In this document: piece after piece, positions 1 to 12,151 of the stretch
How the letters are laid out: each line of letters starts with the position of its first letter
Position numbering within the stretch: position 1 is the first letter of the stretch
Source: Cladorhizidae sp. MBARI D1340-BT2
Lineage: Eukaryota > Porifera > Demospongiae > Poecilosclerida > Cladorhizidae
DNA: 64,000 bases
Reading direction: 5' to 3'
Assembly: GCA_028752905.1 (NCBI GenBank)
Contig: JAQNBH010000006.1
Location: 30,844,585 to 30,908,584, forward strand
Program-made: the position numbers and the translations under genes
Notes under the pieces: model-generated
Database searches by the model: none
What the model saw: only the letters and a program-made list of their open reading frames with translations
Told to the model about the DNA's origin: nothing

Positions 1-1046
1 GATGGTCCCCCCCTATGTAGTATTTCCCACAGTTACAAGGAATGCGGTACACAACACATGAGTGCATTCTAGCTGATAAAACATCCTTCACTCTGCTCAG
101 TTGTGTCCTCAGAGGTCTTCCCGATCTGAAGACGACTTTTGTATTAAACTTCCTGCAGACCCTCCTGATGTCTTCATTCATCCATGCTGCATAAGGAATC
201 ACTATCATAGGATCCTTCTTTTATAGTACCCTCATTGCCTGTACTGTTGTATTCATCTTCCTTTCTGCATTTAGATGTTTCTGCAGTGGAACGGTTCATG
301 AAGGCTTGTGGATAACCATTCTCGATGAAGACCTTATTGAAATGATGTGCTTCCTTCCAAAGGTCCTCCTTCTCAGTCACTACTCTTCTGGCTCTATTAT
401 ACAAGCTCTTCACCACTCCTCTTTTGAAGTGGAAGTGATGATGTGATCTATAATCAAGGTATCGGTTGGTATGCATGGGTTTTCTAGACGGTTGCAGTCC
501 TTCCTTTGTATAAGTCAGTGAAGTAAGGGCAACGATCCAGCCACTTCAAGCTCCATGGTAAACTTTATGGATGGCCTGTTGTTCTTGAGATGGTCTACAA
601 GTCCTGCTCACTTCCCTTCTTCAAAATGCAGAAGGTATCATCCACGTATCTCTTGGCTTTAGTGGGGCAGTTGTGAGCACCAATTCCTCAAAGAATTCCA
701 CATAAAGGTTGTCTACTACTGCAGATACTGGAGAGCCCATTGCTACACCCTCTTGTTGCTCGTAGTATTTTTCTTGAAACCTGAAGTAGGTGGATTTCAG
801 GCACAATTCCAACATTTCAGAAATCCTGTCAGCCCCTAGTGTAGTCCTCTCCCTCAAGCTTTCATCTTTCGTCAAGATTACTTCAACTGCCTCATCTATG
901 GATAGTTCTTTGGATGGGATCCTGTATACTGTATTGCTACTGTCAGGGAAATCAACAAGACCACTCCATGACTTATCAAACAATAACCCACCATAACCAC
1001 AGAAATCACAACCAACAGCTAATTGATCGCTACACCACCACAATCC
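1..1046 (-). pseudogene. Penelope-like retroelement fragment (reverse transcriptase to GIY-YIG), decayed
   Basis: Read on the minus strand, positions 1049-621 give a reverse-transcriptase stretch with the conserved block GVAMGSPVSAVVDNLYVEFF. The catalytic YVDD box lies at 648-637 but in another frame, so there is a frameshift near 660. Downstream, 476-174 gives the RT/thumb-to-linker region (motif RYLDYRSHHHFHFKRGVVK), again with breaks. The last 60 bases of the window encode CVVYRIPCNCGKYYIG, the start of a GIY-YIG endonuclease domain. RT followed by GIY-YIG is the diagnostic order of Penelope-like elements. These copy RNA into DNA at a nicked target. The copy has several frameshifts and stops and is cut by the window edge, so it is a dead fragment. 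The family call is secure; the subfamily was not determined. Confidence 0.9.
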
Positions 1047-1096
1047 CAAGGAGGCATTGTGATAACTGTTCTAGAGCAATATGCATATCAGTTGAC

Positions 1097-1387
1097 TGTT
1101 AAGAAATACCTGTATTGTAAGGCACCAGAGTGAGACTCTGGAGTTTTGTCTGATAGTTGTAAGTATATCAAGGTGTATGCTTACTTCCCTGACAGGGACA
1201 AAGAGATAGAGAGAGTCAACCTGAGCGGTGTCACTGGAGTAAGGTCCTAAGTAGAGAGGACTGAGACTTGGGTCACGGAGATCAGTGGTCTAGGTAGGGT
1301 GAGAGGTAGCTAACCGCTCGGGCTACAGCAGTACCATTTTCTTATTGAGGAAGAAAGGTTTTAGATAAGGGTGAAATTTCCCCGACA
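1097..1387 (+). mobile_element. Putative 5' LTR of a Gypsy-like retrotransposon
   Basis: The segment begins TGTTAAG and ends CCCGACA, fitting the TG...CA rule. A primer-binding-site-like sequence follows one base later and a gag-like reading frame about 200 bases after that. No second LTR is in the window, so the left boundary is uncertain; an alternative start is TGTT at 1067. The element has landed next to, or inside, the Penelope-like fragment. Confidence 0.5.
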
Positions 1388-1388
1388 G

Positions 1389-1406
1389 TGGCGGCAGCGG
1401 TGGGAT
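1389..1406 (+). promoter_or_regulatory. Putative retrotransposon primer-binding site
   Basis: TGGCGGCAGCGGTGGGAT starts with the TGG that pairs with a tRNA CCA end. Its complement has the layout of a tRNA 3' half (acceptor strand, discriminator, then T-stem CCCAC). The tRNA looks serine-like, but this was judged by pattern only. Confidence 0.5.
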
Positions 1407-1588
1407 CTCTTGTAAAAAGGAGATCCTGGAACAGCCAGTAGCTAGCGAAGAGGAGTTGCTTAGCTAGCTGGAGACACCCAGGGCATGGCCTTGTGGGTTG
1501 AAAACTGACCCTTCAGTAGCCAGGAAGAGGTTTTGTAGTTTGTATTGATTTAATTTTTTTCCTCTCTTCCCAATCGCCCTGACTTGAT

Positions 1589-2160
1589 ATGTTAGAGGAG
1601 AAGGAGAGAAGGATGCTCCAAGAATCCCGTCGAGGTCATGGGGGCACCCCAGAGGCCAACTTTCCTATCGATCCCATAGACAGATTCCTCCAGCAGTGGA
1701 TCAAATCGACCAGACTCGGTCAGATCGAGAGGCACAGAAATGGGAGGAGGCCCAGGCTAAACAGGAAGAGAGAGAGACTGGAGAAGCCCAGAGGCATGAA
1801 GAGGCCCAGGGCTAGGCAGGAGGAGAGAGAGGCTCGGCAGCAGCAGAGGTTCCTGCAGATGTTGGCTGAGTTGTCCAGACCTCTCCCTACTGCATTTCGA
1901 CTCCCTCCGATGCCAAAGCTATCCATCCCTAAGTTTACTGAAGGGACAGATGGGTATGGGGGCCTACCTGGAGGCATTTGAGGCTACGGATGAGGCTGGC
2001 TAATGGCCACATAATCAGTGGGCCATCATCTTACGCAGCTCCCTCTCCGGTGCAGGTCTCACTACTGTCGCCTCCTTGCCTGCCGATCAGCAGAAAGACT
2101 ACCCAAAAGTAAGAACTGAGCTCTTACATGAATACCACATCTCCTGTGAGACCTACGGTG
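1589..2160 (+). pseudogene. Gag-like fragment of the Gypsy-like retrotransposon
   Basis: An open stretch at 1589-1981 encodes a highly charged R/E/Q-rich N-terminal region and then PPMPKLSIPKFTEGTDG, the usual entry to a Gypsy gag capsid domain. After a frameshift near 1960 the capsid-like reading continues with MGAYLEAFEATDEA, WAIILRSSLSGAG and LPADQQKDYPKVRTELLHEY. This matches the gag/SCAN-like fold region of metazoan LTR elements, where the capsid assembles retrotransposon particles. The reading then runs into the 31-bp minisatellite at 2161 and never resumes. No protease, RT or integrase follows, so the copy is truncated and inactive. Confidence 0.7.
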
Positions 2161-2785
2161 TTATTTGGTATAATTATTGTTACATGTTATTATTGTTATT
2201 TGGCATATTGTTACATGTTATTATTCTTATTTGGCAAATTGTTATATTGTTACATGTTATTATTGTTATTTGGCATATTGTTAGATGTTATTATTGTTAT
2301 TTGGCATATTCTTACATGTAATTATTGTTATTTAGTATATTGTTACATGTTATTATTGTTATTTGGCATATTGTTACATGTTATTATTGTTATTTGGCAT
2401 ATTGTTAAATGTTATTATTGTTAATTGGTATAATATTATTGTTACTGTAATTTGGTATACTGTTACATGTTATTATTGTTATTTTGTATATTGTTACATG
2501 TTATTATTGTTGTTAGGTATATTGTTACATGTAATTATTGTTATTTGGCATATTGTTTATACATGTTATTATTGTTATTTGGTATATTGTTACATGTTAT
2601 TATTGTTATTTTGGCGTATATTGTTGCATGTTATTATTGTTATTTGGCATATTGTTACATGTTATTACTGTTATTTGGCATATTGTTTATATTGTTATTT
2701 GGTATATTATTACATGTTATTAATGTTATTTGGCATATTGTTATTGTTATTTGACATAATTGTTACATGTTATATTTGTTGCTAT
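2161..2785 (+). repeat. 31-bp AT-rich minisatellite, about 20 copies
   Basis: The unit is TGTTACATGTTATTATTG followed by TTATTTGGCATAT. It is tandemly repeated with point changes and small indels between units, and with shortened units at the ends. Open frames across it are artefacts of the repeat. Confidence 0.95.
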
Positions 2786-3121
2786 ATCCACCCAATCAAA
2801 TCATCACAGAAAACTGCAAAGTTGGTATTTGCATTGTAGATGGTGCCGACTATGATCATAAGCTAACTAAAAATAAAATATAATTTCACGACATTAGCTG
2901 AGAAAAATGGGATATCAATACACAACTTTTCATGACATATTTCTCTGCATGTCTCGATGTAAAAAAATAACAGATGTTCTAAACTAGCTAGACATATAGA
3001 TTATTAGGCTTCTTATGTCAAAGGCACAACATAATTTCTTTATTTGTTCCAAGAGGTTTTGTTAACAATGCCTAAAATCCCATAAACACCCAAACAGTTT
3101 TCCCAAGTAAGTAACACATAC

Positions 3122-4559
3122 CAGGAATTTCATATGCTTTCTCATCAGAAAAGGATTGAACATGTAGTATTAACAAAAAATCACATTAAAATAAGCAAGC
3201 AAAGAGTATTAGCTCACATGTGTGGATGGAAGACCTTCTTCTGATAGGTAAATTTTGGAACAGCACTTGTAGGAAATCCTGGATAAAAAATATGTTTAAT
3301 CAGAGAATGCATTCATACTGCATAGTGGTAGCTGCTATGCTAATACAATCAATGTTTAGTGCCATACTAGAGTGGTGTACTTTTAAAACCCACTTTTCAC
3401 ATTTGCTGTGATAATTGAAAACCATATTTTTTTAGAGCAAATGTTAAAATTGTAATAGTCACCCTACTTTCTTGACTTACATCTTTGAACTAAGCTGATG
3501 AAAATATGATATGAATAGACACATTATTTCATATTGCATTTCAATTGATATTATTATATTTCATTTTGAAATTATAGAACTTTAAAAAGTGGATCCCTTT
3601 ATCTTGATAACACAAGGTTAAAAATAACCCTTGTATTTCTTGATTAATTTGATGTGGGCACTTTCATTGTTTGGGCCAATTTTTGTAAAACTATCCACAT
3701 AAATATAATCCAGTATTCCAAACATATTTACACATACCAGGATTATCTCTGGCTTGTTTATCAGAGAAGGATAGAGTCTGTAAAATAAAACATTCATTAA
3801 ATCTAGCAAACACAACCATATAGGATTGGCTCAGCTGTGTGTATCTTTTAATTGGATGACCTGATGTCTCAATTTTTGTACCAGCACTTGTAGGCAATCC
3901 AGGGTCTAAAGTTCAGTAATCAAAATATAAATCAAGAATGCATTCATACTATATATGTAGGGATAATAAATCTGAGCTGTATTATATTAATTTGCAGTGC
4001 ATTACTAAGAACAAGTGGACATAACGTCATAATTACATGACCTTAAAAGGAGGTGATAGCATTCCATTTTTCACCTAGATATATGGAAATACCAACATCT
4101 GTCCAGAGCTATTAAAGTTTACACCAAATCACTAATACACAATGAACATAATCTGAACCATCTTATAGTACATATTATTTCTTGGCACTTCATCATCAGA
4201 TTGTTGAAATTTTTTATACAAGTTCTAAAATACTAGAGCGGTAGAACTGTAGGCAGCATGGATTAGAATGAGGGCTAGTGGATCCTTTTAATAAAAAAAA
4301 ATCGATTTATTTTGCATAATTCTTTTGCATAATTCATATGGTAAAAACAAAAATACGTAGCAGTGTTCCACAGTAACTTACACATACCAGGATATTCATC
4401 AGTTTGCTCAACAGAAAAAGGTTGAAGCTGAAGAAGAGAACAATCATTATTATAATAAGCAACCTCATACAATAATAGTCACTTGTGCGGGTATCTTGAG
4501 TGGAAGACCTCCTCCTCATGTCCTTCCTTTTTGTATAGTGTTTGTAGGCAATCCAGGGC
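3122..4559 (-). pseudogene. Three decayed A/B microexon pairs
   Basis: Three copies of the two-exon cassette lie on the minus strand: A 4559-4483 with B 4427-4388; A 3905-3835 with B 3777-3738; A 3278-3218 with B about 3160-3122. A exons translate as PGLPTS... and B exons as xxSFSxEQAxExPG-like peptides. Damage is visible. The 4.5-kb A exon has an in-frame TGA and a weakened donor. The 3.9-kb A exon has CT where its donor GT should be. The 3.2-kb A exon is out of frame, and its B partner lacks the acceptor AG. They are relics of the same gene family as the open cassettes at 6344-7151. Confidence 0.7.
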
Positions 4560-6343
4560 CTAAATTGTATATAATCACAGTTTACAACAGAATGTACTTG
4601 TCAAAGCAGATCAGCTGCAAATTTAGTTTGCAAAATATTTGGCATATTTTATTTGAGTTTGATGTGCTTTTATTTTTACTGAATGGATGACTGAGGCTGT
4701 GATAAATTTTCTTTGTGTTCGGAAGGTGTCTACATACATGGAGAAGTTATGGGACTGATCCATTTAGCTAACTGTAATCTATGCCCAAAAAAGACAAAAT
4801 CTCCACATGTTGCTCTTCCTCATACTAAAAGCAAATGCTGGTTGAGTTTCTCATCATTGGAGTAGAAATGACCATCATCTTCACTATCCATTGTTAGAGA
4901 GTGAGCTTAGTTTAGAATTTCATGTTTAAAGTTCCGGAGGAGTTCATAATTCCATGTATTGAACAAATTGAATATGTATGGAACTCACACAGATGCATCT
5001 TATAATGATGTGGAGGAAGATTAGTTTGACTCATTCACGAGCTGGAGGCATTAATGCTTCTGCAAGTATGTCAGACACCTCCTACATGCAAGGGCAGTTT
5101 CTGACAGCTCTAATAAATTTTAATTCTATAGTTGAAACTCAAATAAAGCATATCAAACTCTAATAGAGCACAAACAATTATTGCAGTCGATGCATTGCAA
5201 CCGAGCAAGAATAGAATATGAGTCAAGCAATTCAAGCATAGAATGGTGCTGGTTGCAAGCATGCAACATGTAGCTGCCAATTGAGCTCAGTTTAGCTAAA
5301 TAGCACACATAAACAAGTCAATTATAGTGTTGATCTTCTTTACCAATTTCAGTTCTTTACCAATTTCAGTTTGTTATAGATGGACTTAAATATATTTTTT
5401 AAATGAATCCAGGTTTTAATTCGTTAATTTTTATTAATCTGCTAGGAACTACCATAGTGAATTCATGGTAAGCTGGAATTCTATTTGGAGCAAACAATAG
5501 AAGAAACCACCTTTAGGATGATAAAAAACTGCCTAAATAAGTTGCAGCTAAGACATGAGTTTTTTTCAACCTATTTTGAAATGTGCCAATATAGAGAGTA
5601 CTATTGCAATACCTGGCTGTACATACACACATGCACTTATGCCACTGCAGTGCTACTCAGTAATATCTACCCTAAAGGACATAAAGGGAGTTGAACTAGC
5701 TACTCACCTTGAATATCTGATGGATGGGCGCTTGCATTATGTCATTTGCACGGTTATTTTTAATAGACACCCTGTGTTACCACTGTAATGAAGTTAGAGG
5801 TTAGTTAGCTCTAGGTGAGAATGGCATGGTTTTAACAAAAGTCTAGCCAGTGCCTCTGCTTTAACTGCTTCCAGGTTGTCAACTTTAGCTTCATCCAAGT
5901 CTAGCAATGCATTTTTATTGTTATACTACCTTCTAACTTTGCTATCTTTGCTATCCTATTATGCACTCGGCAGTTTCTTCAAGTAACAAGTCAAATCATA
6001 GATCAGAGAAAACTGTATAATGGGCACTTGCTATGTCGAAGGTGCTGACTTTAAGGCAGACTGAAGTGAAAACTTTAATGTATGTGACATAAGCCACTAA
6101 AAATGGGACATGAACAGACACAACATTTAATATGACATAATTATCGGCATGTGTTCATCACACTAATATAAAAAATCATAGGTTTTCTAATTAAGCTAAA
6201 CCTTTGGAGTGTTAGGCTTCTTATGTCAAGGACGTTACATAATTTCTTTATTTATTCTGAGAGGATCTTGTTAACAGTACCTAAAATCCCACAAACAACT
6301 CAAACAAACAGTAATGCACTATTGCAAAGTAAGTAACACATAC
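4560..6343. other. No gene seen; intron-like DNA paralogous to blocks D1 and D2
   Basis: Segments such as 5445-5600 recur, diverged, near 20.16-20.30 kb and 49.64-49.77 kb. I see no exon with supported frame and splice sites. Homology to the inverted copy L' begins at about 5814. Confidence 0.6.
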
Positions 6344-7151
6344 CAGGAAGTTCATAGGCTTGCTCACCAGAAAAAGATTGAGCCTGTAGGAATAACCAAA
6401 AATCACATTAAATTAAGCAAACAAACACAACAATAGAGTGTTGGTTCACATGTGTGGCTGGAAGACCTCCTGATAGGCCAACTTTTGGAACAGCACTTGT
6501 AGGCAATCCTGGATAAAAAAAAATGTGTGATCATAGAATGCATTCATACTGTGTAATACTATACAATCAATGTTTGGTACCATACTGGAGTGGTGTAGTT
6601 TTAATACCCACTTTCCCCCAATGGGTGTTAAAAGAGTGCTGTGTGCATTTAAAACAGATTTAAAACAACAGCAAAGTATATCTTAAAATTGTAAGAGTCA
6701 CTCTACTTTCTTGACTTACATCTTTGAACATGAGCTGAGAAAAATTGGATATGAATAGACACGATATTTCATGTTTCACTTCCTTTGGTACATATTTCAT
6801 TTTGACCTAAAAAGTAGATCTTTATCTTGGATAACCCGATGAAAAATATAACCTCTGTGTTTGTTGATCCTCTCTGTTTGTTGATTAATTTACTGTGGCA
6901 CTTTTATTGTATGGACCAATTTCTTCCACATGGAAAAATACACATTCAATAAAATCCAGTATTCCAAACTAAGTTACACTTACCAGTATTCTGACTGGCT
7001 TGTTCAGGGAAGGATGGAGTCTGAAAAATAAAACATTCATTAAATCAAGCAAACACAACAGTAGAATAATGGCTCACCTGTGTGGATCTTTTGAATGGAA
7101 GACTTGCTGATGTTCCAATTTTTGTACCATCACTTGTAGGCAATCCAGGAA
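6344..7151 (-). CDS. Four intact microexons (A-B-A-B) of the modular gene family, copy L
   Basis: Minus-strand exons: A 7151-7078 (74 bp), B 7020-6984 (37 bp), A 6508-6450 (59 bp), B 6383-6344 (40 bp). Each has an AG acceptor and GT donor (GTGAGC-like after A, GTATGT/GTAAGT after B). A exons run phase 1 to 0 and B exons phase 0 to 1, so an A-B pair adds 99-111 nt in frame. Peptides are PGLPTSDGTKIGTSAGLP-like (A) and xPSFPEQASQN or AQSFSGEQAYELPG (B). They are proline, serine and threonine rich, with no recognised domain. The copy at 44969-45788 is nearly identical and also open. Function is unknown. Neighbouring paralogous exons encode a death domain, but its stop codon lies upstream in transcription, so these may belong to a separate gene or an alternative transcript. 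Confidence 0.6.
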
Positions 7152-9169
7152 CTAAAGTTTGAAGAAATATACCAAGAATGCATTCATATTATGCAGGGAC
7201 AATAACTCACAGCGGTATAAAGGTATTGTAAATAGCAAATTGTAGTGCATATTATAAAGAATGAGTGGAACGTCAGAATTATATGACATTAAAAGGAGGT
7301 CAATGATTTCCATTTTTCACGACCTACATCCTAATACACTATCAGTCCAGAGCTCCAAGTTTCTGTTTAACTTTGCACTAATACACAATAATCATAAGCT
7401 GAGTAAAATGATAGATCAAAAACAAAACTCAATATATATATTTCTCGGCAATTCTTCATGTAATGGTTGTCAAGAGTTAGAAGTTCTAGGGCTTTAGAGT
7501 AATAGGTGGCTAGGGCTAGAGGTTCTTATTGATGACAAATATAAATTTTTGCTTTCTTTTCCATTATTTTGGTGATAAAAACTGAATAAAGAAAAATTAT
7601 GGTTTAATGTGTTCAAATTTAGGCTCTCAAGTGTGGCTACCCAGCAGACAGGGAAGTCCACAATCTCGATTGAACTGCTCAACCTTTAGTGCTTCGCTGT
7701 GCAATGAAAAGTACCAGCAATCTGAGATCATGTGTTCATGTTTTAGTATGGCTGGCAATATTTCTTAACATGTTTCTAATGCTTCCCATGGACAATGATC
7801 CTCACCTTTCAATAATGAGCCTCACAAACAAGCTAATTTCCCCCCCAAGCAACCTTATGAAAAAGATAGTAGTGTTAGGTTCATTCCAGGAGACATAGTT
7901 CTCTTCAAAGTGGTGGCTTCATATGGAAGATCGTGTGCATTGTTACCTTTGCTTGAAACTTGTGACAAGGAAAATCTATGAGGCTTTAATCTCTGATGCT
8001 AGGTATGTAAGTATGAAATTGCTAACTGGATAATTTTATGCAAACATACAGTCTGGTAGGTAATAATATACTAGTAGCTATCCAAAGGTTTCTGTAATTT
8101 GAAATATGCAATCATTTCCTTCAAGCAGCATGAACAGAGGCAGTGTCACAAGAGTTCTGTGGAATACAACTAACTACCTTCACAACAACACACAATGTAA
8201 GTGAGATACTTAGCAGTTCTCTGTCATAGCAATGGCTACTAACCATCACCACATTTTGAAAATCATTTCGTGCCTCAAGTGCTTTGCTAGACCGGGATGT
8301 GCAATCAGTGGCCTCAACGACCAGTAGTGATAGAAATTTTTATAAGCTGCTGAAGTTGATGAGGAAGGATGATTCCAAGATATAAGTTTTTTCAGGATAT
8401 AATTGATGAATTGCTTGCCAAAAAATAGAACACTACTTCAGACCTCAATATATGTATGAGCTATTGAAAATAATGGCTTGAGTATAAGGATTGCTGTAGA
8501 CCTGTAAGATACAGAGTATTATGCAAATGTTGATTTTGTGATGTCTGCAACCAATGCTCCCAGCGAATGGTCTTTAAGTATATACATAGAGGAGAATGTA
8601 TTTTAACCATGAAGCAAGACAATATAATGCCATTGGCTATTGACTAATTATTTTGTAAGCAAATATGATCACAGATAATTTTGTGAAGATTGACAACATA
8701 ACTGATTTTCAAACAGTAAACACGCGGTGTTAATCATATTCCTTACCACAATAGCCAGATCACTCCTAATTTGCCAGTGCCGCCCCAGACTAAGCATTGC
8801 ATGTTGTTGCAGGTTGAGTGAATACTACTCCACAGAATGCTTGTGGCACCCTCTCTCTTTATACTGCTAGAAGGCAACTATTGCATCTCAGGAATACAAT
8901 ATATATAGACTGTATGCTAGCTTAAAATGCAGCATCAGAGGTTCCACTCTTTGTTGACATTTCTGTAGCTCCCAAGCAAAATGACAGTGCACTTGACTAT
9001 CCATTTATCAAAATGAAGCCTCAGCTATGAAGAGTACCAAGTCTTCTGGAACATACTCAATGCTACAATTTTTTCTCTATAAGTATTGGAAAATGCAAAT
9101 GAACTTGGTAGGTCATGATTGTGTGTGTGGCATTCTCTCTGTAAATAGTGGTCTGTCCAAACCCACATC
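7152..9169. other. Intergenic or intronic block conserved in all four copies
   Basis: Paralogous to 21.9-23.5, 51.4-53.0 and 43.0-44.9 kb. It holds a plus-strand open stretch at 7689-7898 with a hydrophobic core (VLVWLAIFLNMFLMLP) that is open in every copy, but I cannot identify it. At 8896-8908 lies the empty equivalent of the Ginger insertion site. Confidence 0.5.
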
Positions 9170-9830
9170 CCATATGCACTAGGTCCTATGATTAGGAGCA
9201 CAAGGTAAGGGAGGTTCTATTGTATGCATCAAAACACAAAACCACTAGCTCCCATAATTAGAGCCCAATTGTAAGGGAGGTTCCACTGCACACATCAACT
9301 AGCTCCCATAGTTAGGAGCCCAAGTGTAAGGGAGTTTCCACTGCACACATCAACAACACAATAGCACTAGCCCCCTTAGTTAGGAGCCCAAGTGTAAGGG
9401 AGGTTCAACTGCACACATCAACTATCTCCCATAGTTAGGAGCACAATGCTAAGGGAGGTTCTTCTCACACAACAACACAATAGTATTAGCTCCAATAGTT
9501 AGAAGCCCAGTGTAATGGTGGTTCCACTGCACATATCAGCAACACACTACCACTAGCTCCCATAGTTAGGAACCCAAGGTCCACTGACACATCAACAACA
9601 CAATACCACTAGCCCCCATAGTTAGTAGCCCAAGTGTAAGGGAGGTTACACTGCCCAGATCAATAACACAATACCACTAACTCCCATAGTTAGGAACCCA
9701 AGGGTAAGGGAGATGAACTGACAAATAAACAACACAATATCACTAGCTCCTATAGTTAGAAGCTCAAGAGAAAGGAAGGTTCTACTGCGCAGATGAACAA
9801 CATGATAATACTAGCTCACTTTCAGATGTC
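9170..9830. repeat. About 70-bp tandem repeat beyond the death-domain stop codon
   Basis: Units contain ACTAGCTCCCATAGTTAGGA, then GCCCAAGTGTAAGGGAGGTT and CACTGCACACATCAACAACA. There are about nine degenerate copies. The inverted copy lies at 42350-42965. Relative to the death-domain exon (minus strand) it sits in the expected 3' UTR or just beyond. Confidence 0.85.
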
Positions 9831-10152
9831 TCAAAGTTGTCCTTCAAGTCAGTGTGGTCAGCGTCAAATGCCTCTCTCAAATTTTTACTGACTTCACTAA
9901 GTTCCATGCATACTAACAATTTGCACAGGCCCCTCCATGTGCATTGGATATTCATTTTCGGTGTATTCTTCATCCATTTCTCCATGATGGCCCTCATGCA
10001 CTTCTCGGGGTTGCCTATATGGATGCTATTAGCCTCGTCGCAGTAACACCAATTATTTCTGCTGCTTTATTCCAATCTGCCGCTAGCTCATTATAAAGTC
10101 GTAATTCTCGTCCCTCTCCTTTCGGGCCAATCCACTGAATCAGTTGCATATG
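9782..10152 (-). pseudogene. Death-domain terminal exon, copy L, disrupted
   Basis: This is the minus-strand counterpart of the open death-domain exon at 41957-42345. It keeps the acceptor (ATATTCAG then CATATG) and the C-terminal half, including TWRGLCKLLV and MELSEV. It differs by a 26-bp deletion just after the acceptor and a 4-bp deletion near 10020, which turns the reading into a stop before the conserved NPEKCMRAIMEKWM helix. This copy therefore cannot encode the whole domain unless another start or splice is used. Death domains are six-helix modules that pair with other death domains in apoptotic and innate signalling adaptors. Confidence 0.75.
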
Positions 10153-11439
10153 CTGAATATCACAATAAACAAAAGCAGGACTTTATCACAACAGCAATAC
10201 AAGGGAGGTACTGCGTGGGGGCAAGAATAGACAAACACTGCCAACCACATACACCTCCCCAAATCTTGAAAGGGAAAGTGGTAGTGGGAGAGGAAACTTC
10301 AGTTGCAGCTTTACACCTTTGCAATAGAGGACCTTTACTTATATAGAGTACCTGTAGCATTAGCAGGCAAGAATATGGACAATGAATACAACCACTTGTG
10401 AAGCAGTGCCCAAGTGCAGATGCAATCAATCCATGAATGTATGTATCATAATTATGTGTAGTAAGGGATGAAGGATGTTTGAACTGCTGTATAGAGGAGC
10501 TGGAGGGTGTCATATGTGGACATCTCATCAGCGATGGAAGAAATATTTGGTGTGGAACAGGAGGAGATATAGTCATGATTGATGCTTAACCAAAGTAGAA
10601 ACGTACCGTTGTGGATTATACACAAGTAGATGCCATGTGTGGGTATTGGCTCCAAGAGGAAGTAGAGTTATTAATTTCTCTGGGATGGCCAAATCCAAAT
10701 GAATTCGAGATAAAAAATATTAATTTGCAATCAATGAACTTTCAGTTGACAAGCAATTAAATAACTTTCTAAATAGATGAATGCTAGAGCATCTAGCACA
10801 AAACACGAGAGTAAAATTTGAATTTGATTATTGAGAAAAGTTATTGTAATTCTAGAAACACTGAAGCTTGTGTTGGGGTCTATACAGAATTAAATATAAA
10901 TATAATACACACTCACACACACAATATAGCTTGATGTAAATTTTTATAGAAAATTTTCCTAGGTCAATACATAGGAATCTGCATTTTGTGTGTATATAGC
11001 ATGCATGCATGCAGTTTATTGGCTTGGCCATCTTTGGCTTCCAAACACATGTCTAGAACTGCCCTACACTGGGAAGGTTTTGGACCCTTAGTCAATGGCC
11101 CAAAACTTTAAAACAGACATTACAGCCAAACTAAGGCAGATACATGGTTCAACTGTGTTTTAGATTATGGTCAACTTAGGGAGAGGCAGGATCAAGCATT
11201 CTCTGGAGGGGTGTGTGAATGGGAGAAGGTGGGGGTGGGAGTGATGAATTTCTGTTTGTCTCATAGAGGGCACCATAAATACCTAGAAAATTGTAACTAT
11301 ACATTAGCATGCAGACAGACAACCATTGTGTCTTATAGCCTAGGGCTAGGGCTAGAGCTAGAAAAGAACTAGGACTATTATAGAAGGCTTGCCACAAATA
11401 CTACAGTGGGATCATGCAACATGTCTAGCTCTAGTATTA
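10153..11439. other. No gene supported
   Basis: This stretch lies within block L and is repeated inverted at about 40.7-41.95 kb. Short open frames on the minus strand (10160-10655) differ in frame between the two copies. It is treated as intron upstream of the death-domain exon. Confidence 0.5.
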
Positions 11440-11650
11440 GCCCTAACTTTAGCGCTAGCCTTTGCTCTAACTCTATCCCTGCCTTAGCCCCAATTCTAGT
11501 CCAAGCCCAACTATACTCCTAGCTTTAGCCCTATCTCAGCCCCAACCTTAGCCATATCTCTAGCCCTAGGCCTAACTATAATACTAGCCATAGCCCTAAC
11601 TCTAGCCCTAGCTTTAGCCCCACCACTATACTGTATGTTAAGTGTGCCTA
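11440..11650. repeat. Degenerate CCCTAA/CTAGCC-type tandem repeat
   Basis: Runs of TAGCCCTAACTCTAGCCCTA with substitutions resemble degenerate telomere-like hexamers. The inverted copy is at about 40440-40680; related arrays are at 60890-61095 and 29470-29505. Confidence 0.75.
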
Positions 11651-12151
11651 CATGCACCACACACTCAATGGGTTGTTAAGGATATATTCATACTCCATAG
11701 TTTTTATTTTAAAGGCTGGTTCACAATATGACGTGAACCATCCTGAAATATTAAGAATTGGAGTAAATACCCCGAGATATTTTTAACAAGTACAATAGCC
11801 AGGAAGAAGGCAAGCAGGCTCTGCAACACAACAAAAAATTATAATAATGCTCCACAAAGCTCAATATCTTTAAAAACTGTACATGTCCAGTGTGCAAATC
11901 TTTATAAAAGTAAAAAAAAAAATGTATTTCAAGTTTGAGTGAGACTGAGCAAGATTTAAAAAAATTTAAAAAATTTAACAACCACGATTGCTTCTAGGAA
12001 CATTCTTTTTCTCATCTTTTTACTGCTGAGAAAGAGGCATTAGTGAATGGATTCCTTTTCTTAAATTTTGTGTTAAAAGTTTTACATTGAAATAAGTAAT
12101 AGCTACAAATATAGAATTATAATAAAACCAAAAAAATTGTTTGATCAATCA

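Noticed and set aside
2076..2839. Hydrophobic open frames (CYMLLLLFGILL repeats) that look like membrane proteins
   Set aside because: Pure translations of the AT-rich 31-bp minisatellite, open in several frames at once.
9170..9830. Regular repeats considered as a CRISPR array
   Set aside because: The units are degenerate tandem repeats without constant repeats separated by unique spacers, in clearly eukaryotic DNA.
11440..11650. Interstitial telomere
   Set aside because: The hexamers are too degenerate and mixed with CTAGCC; the inverted copy shows it is simply part of the duplicated block.
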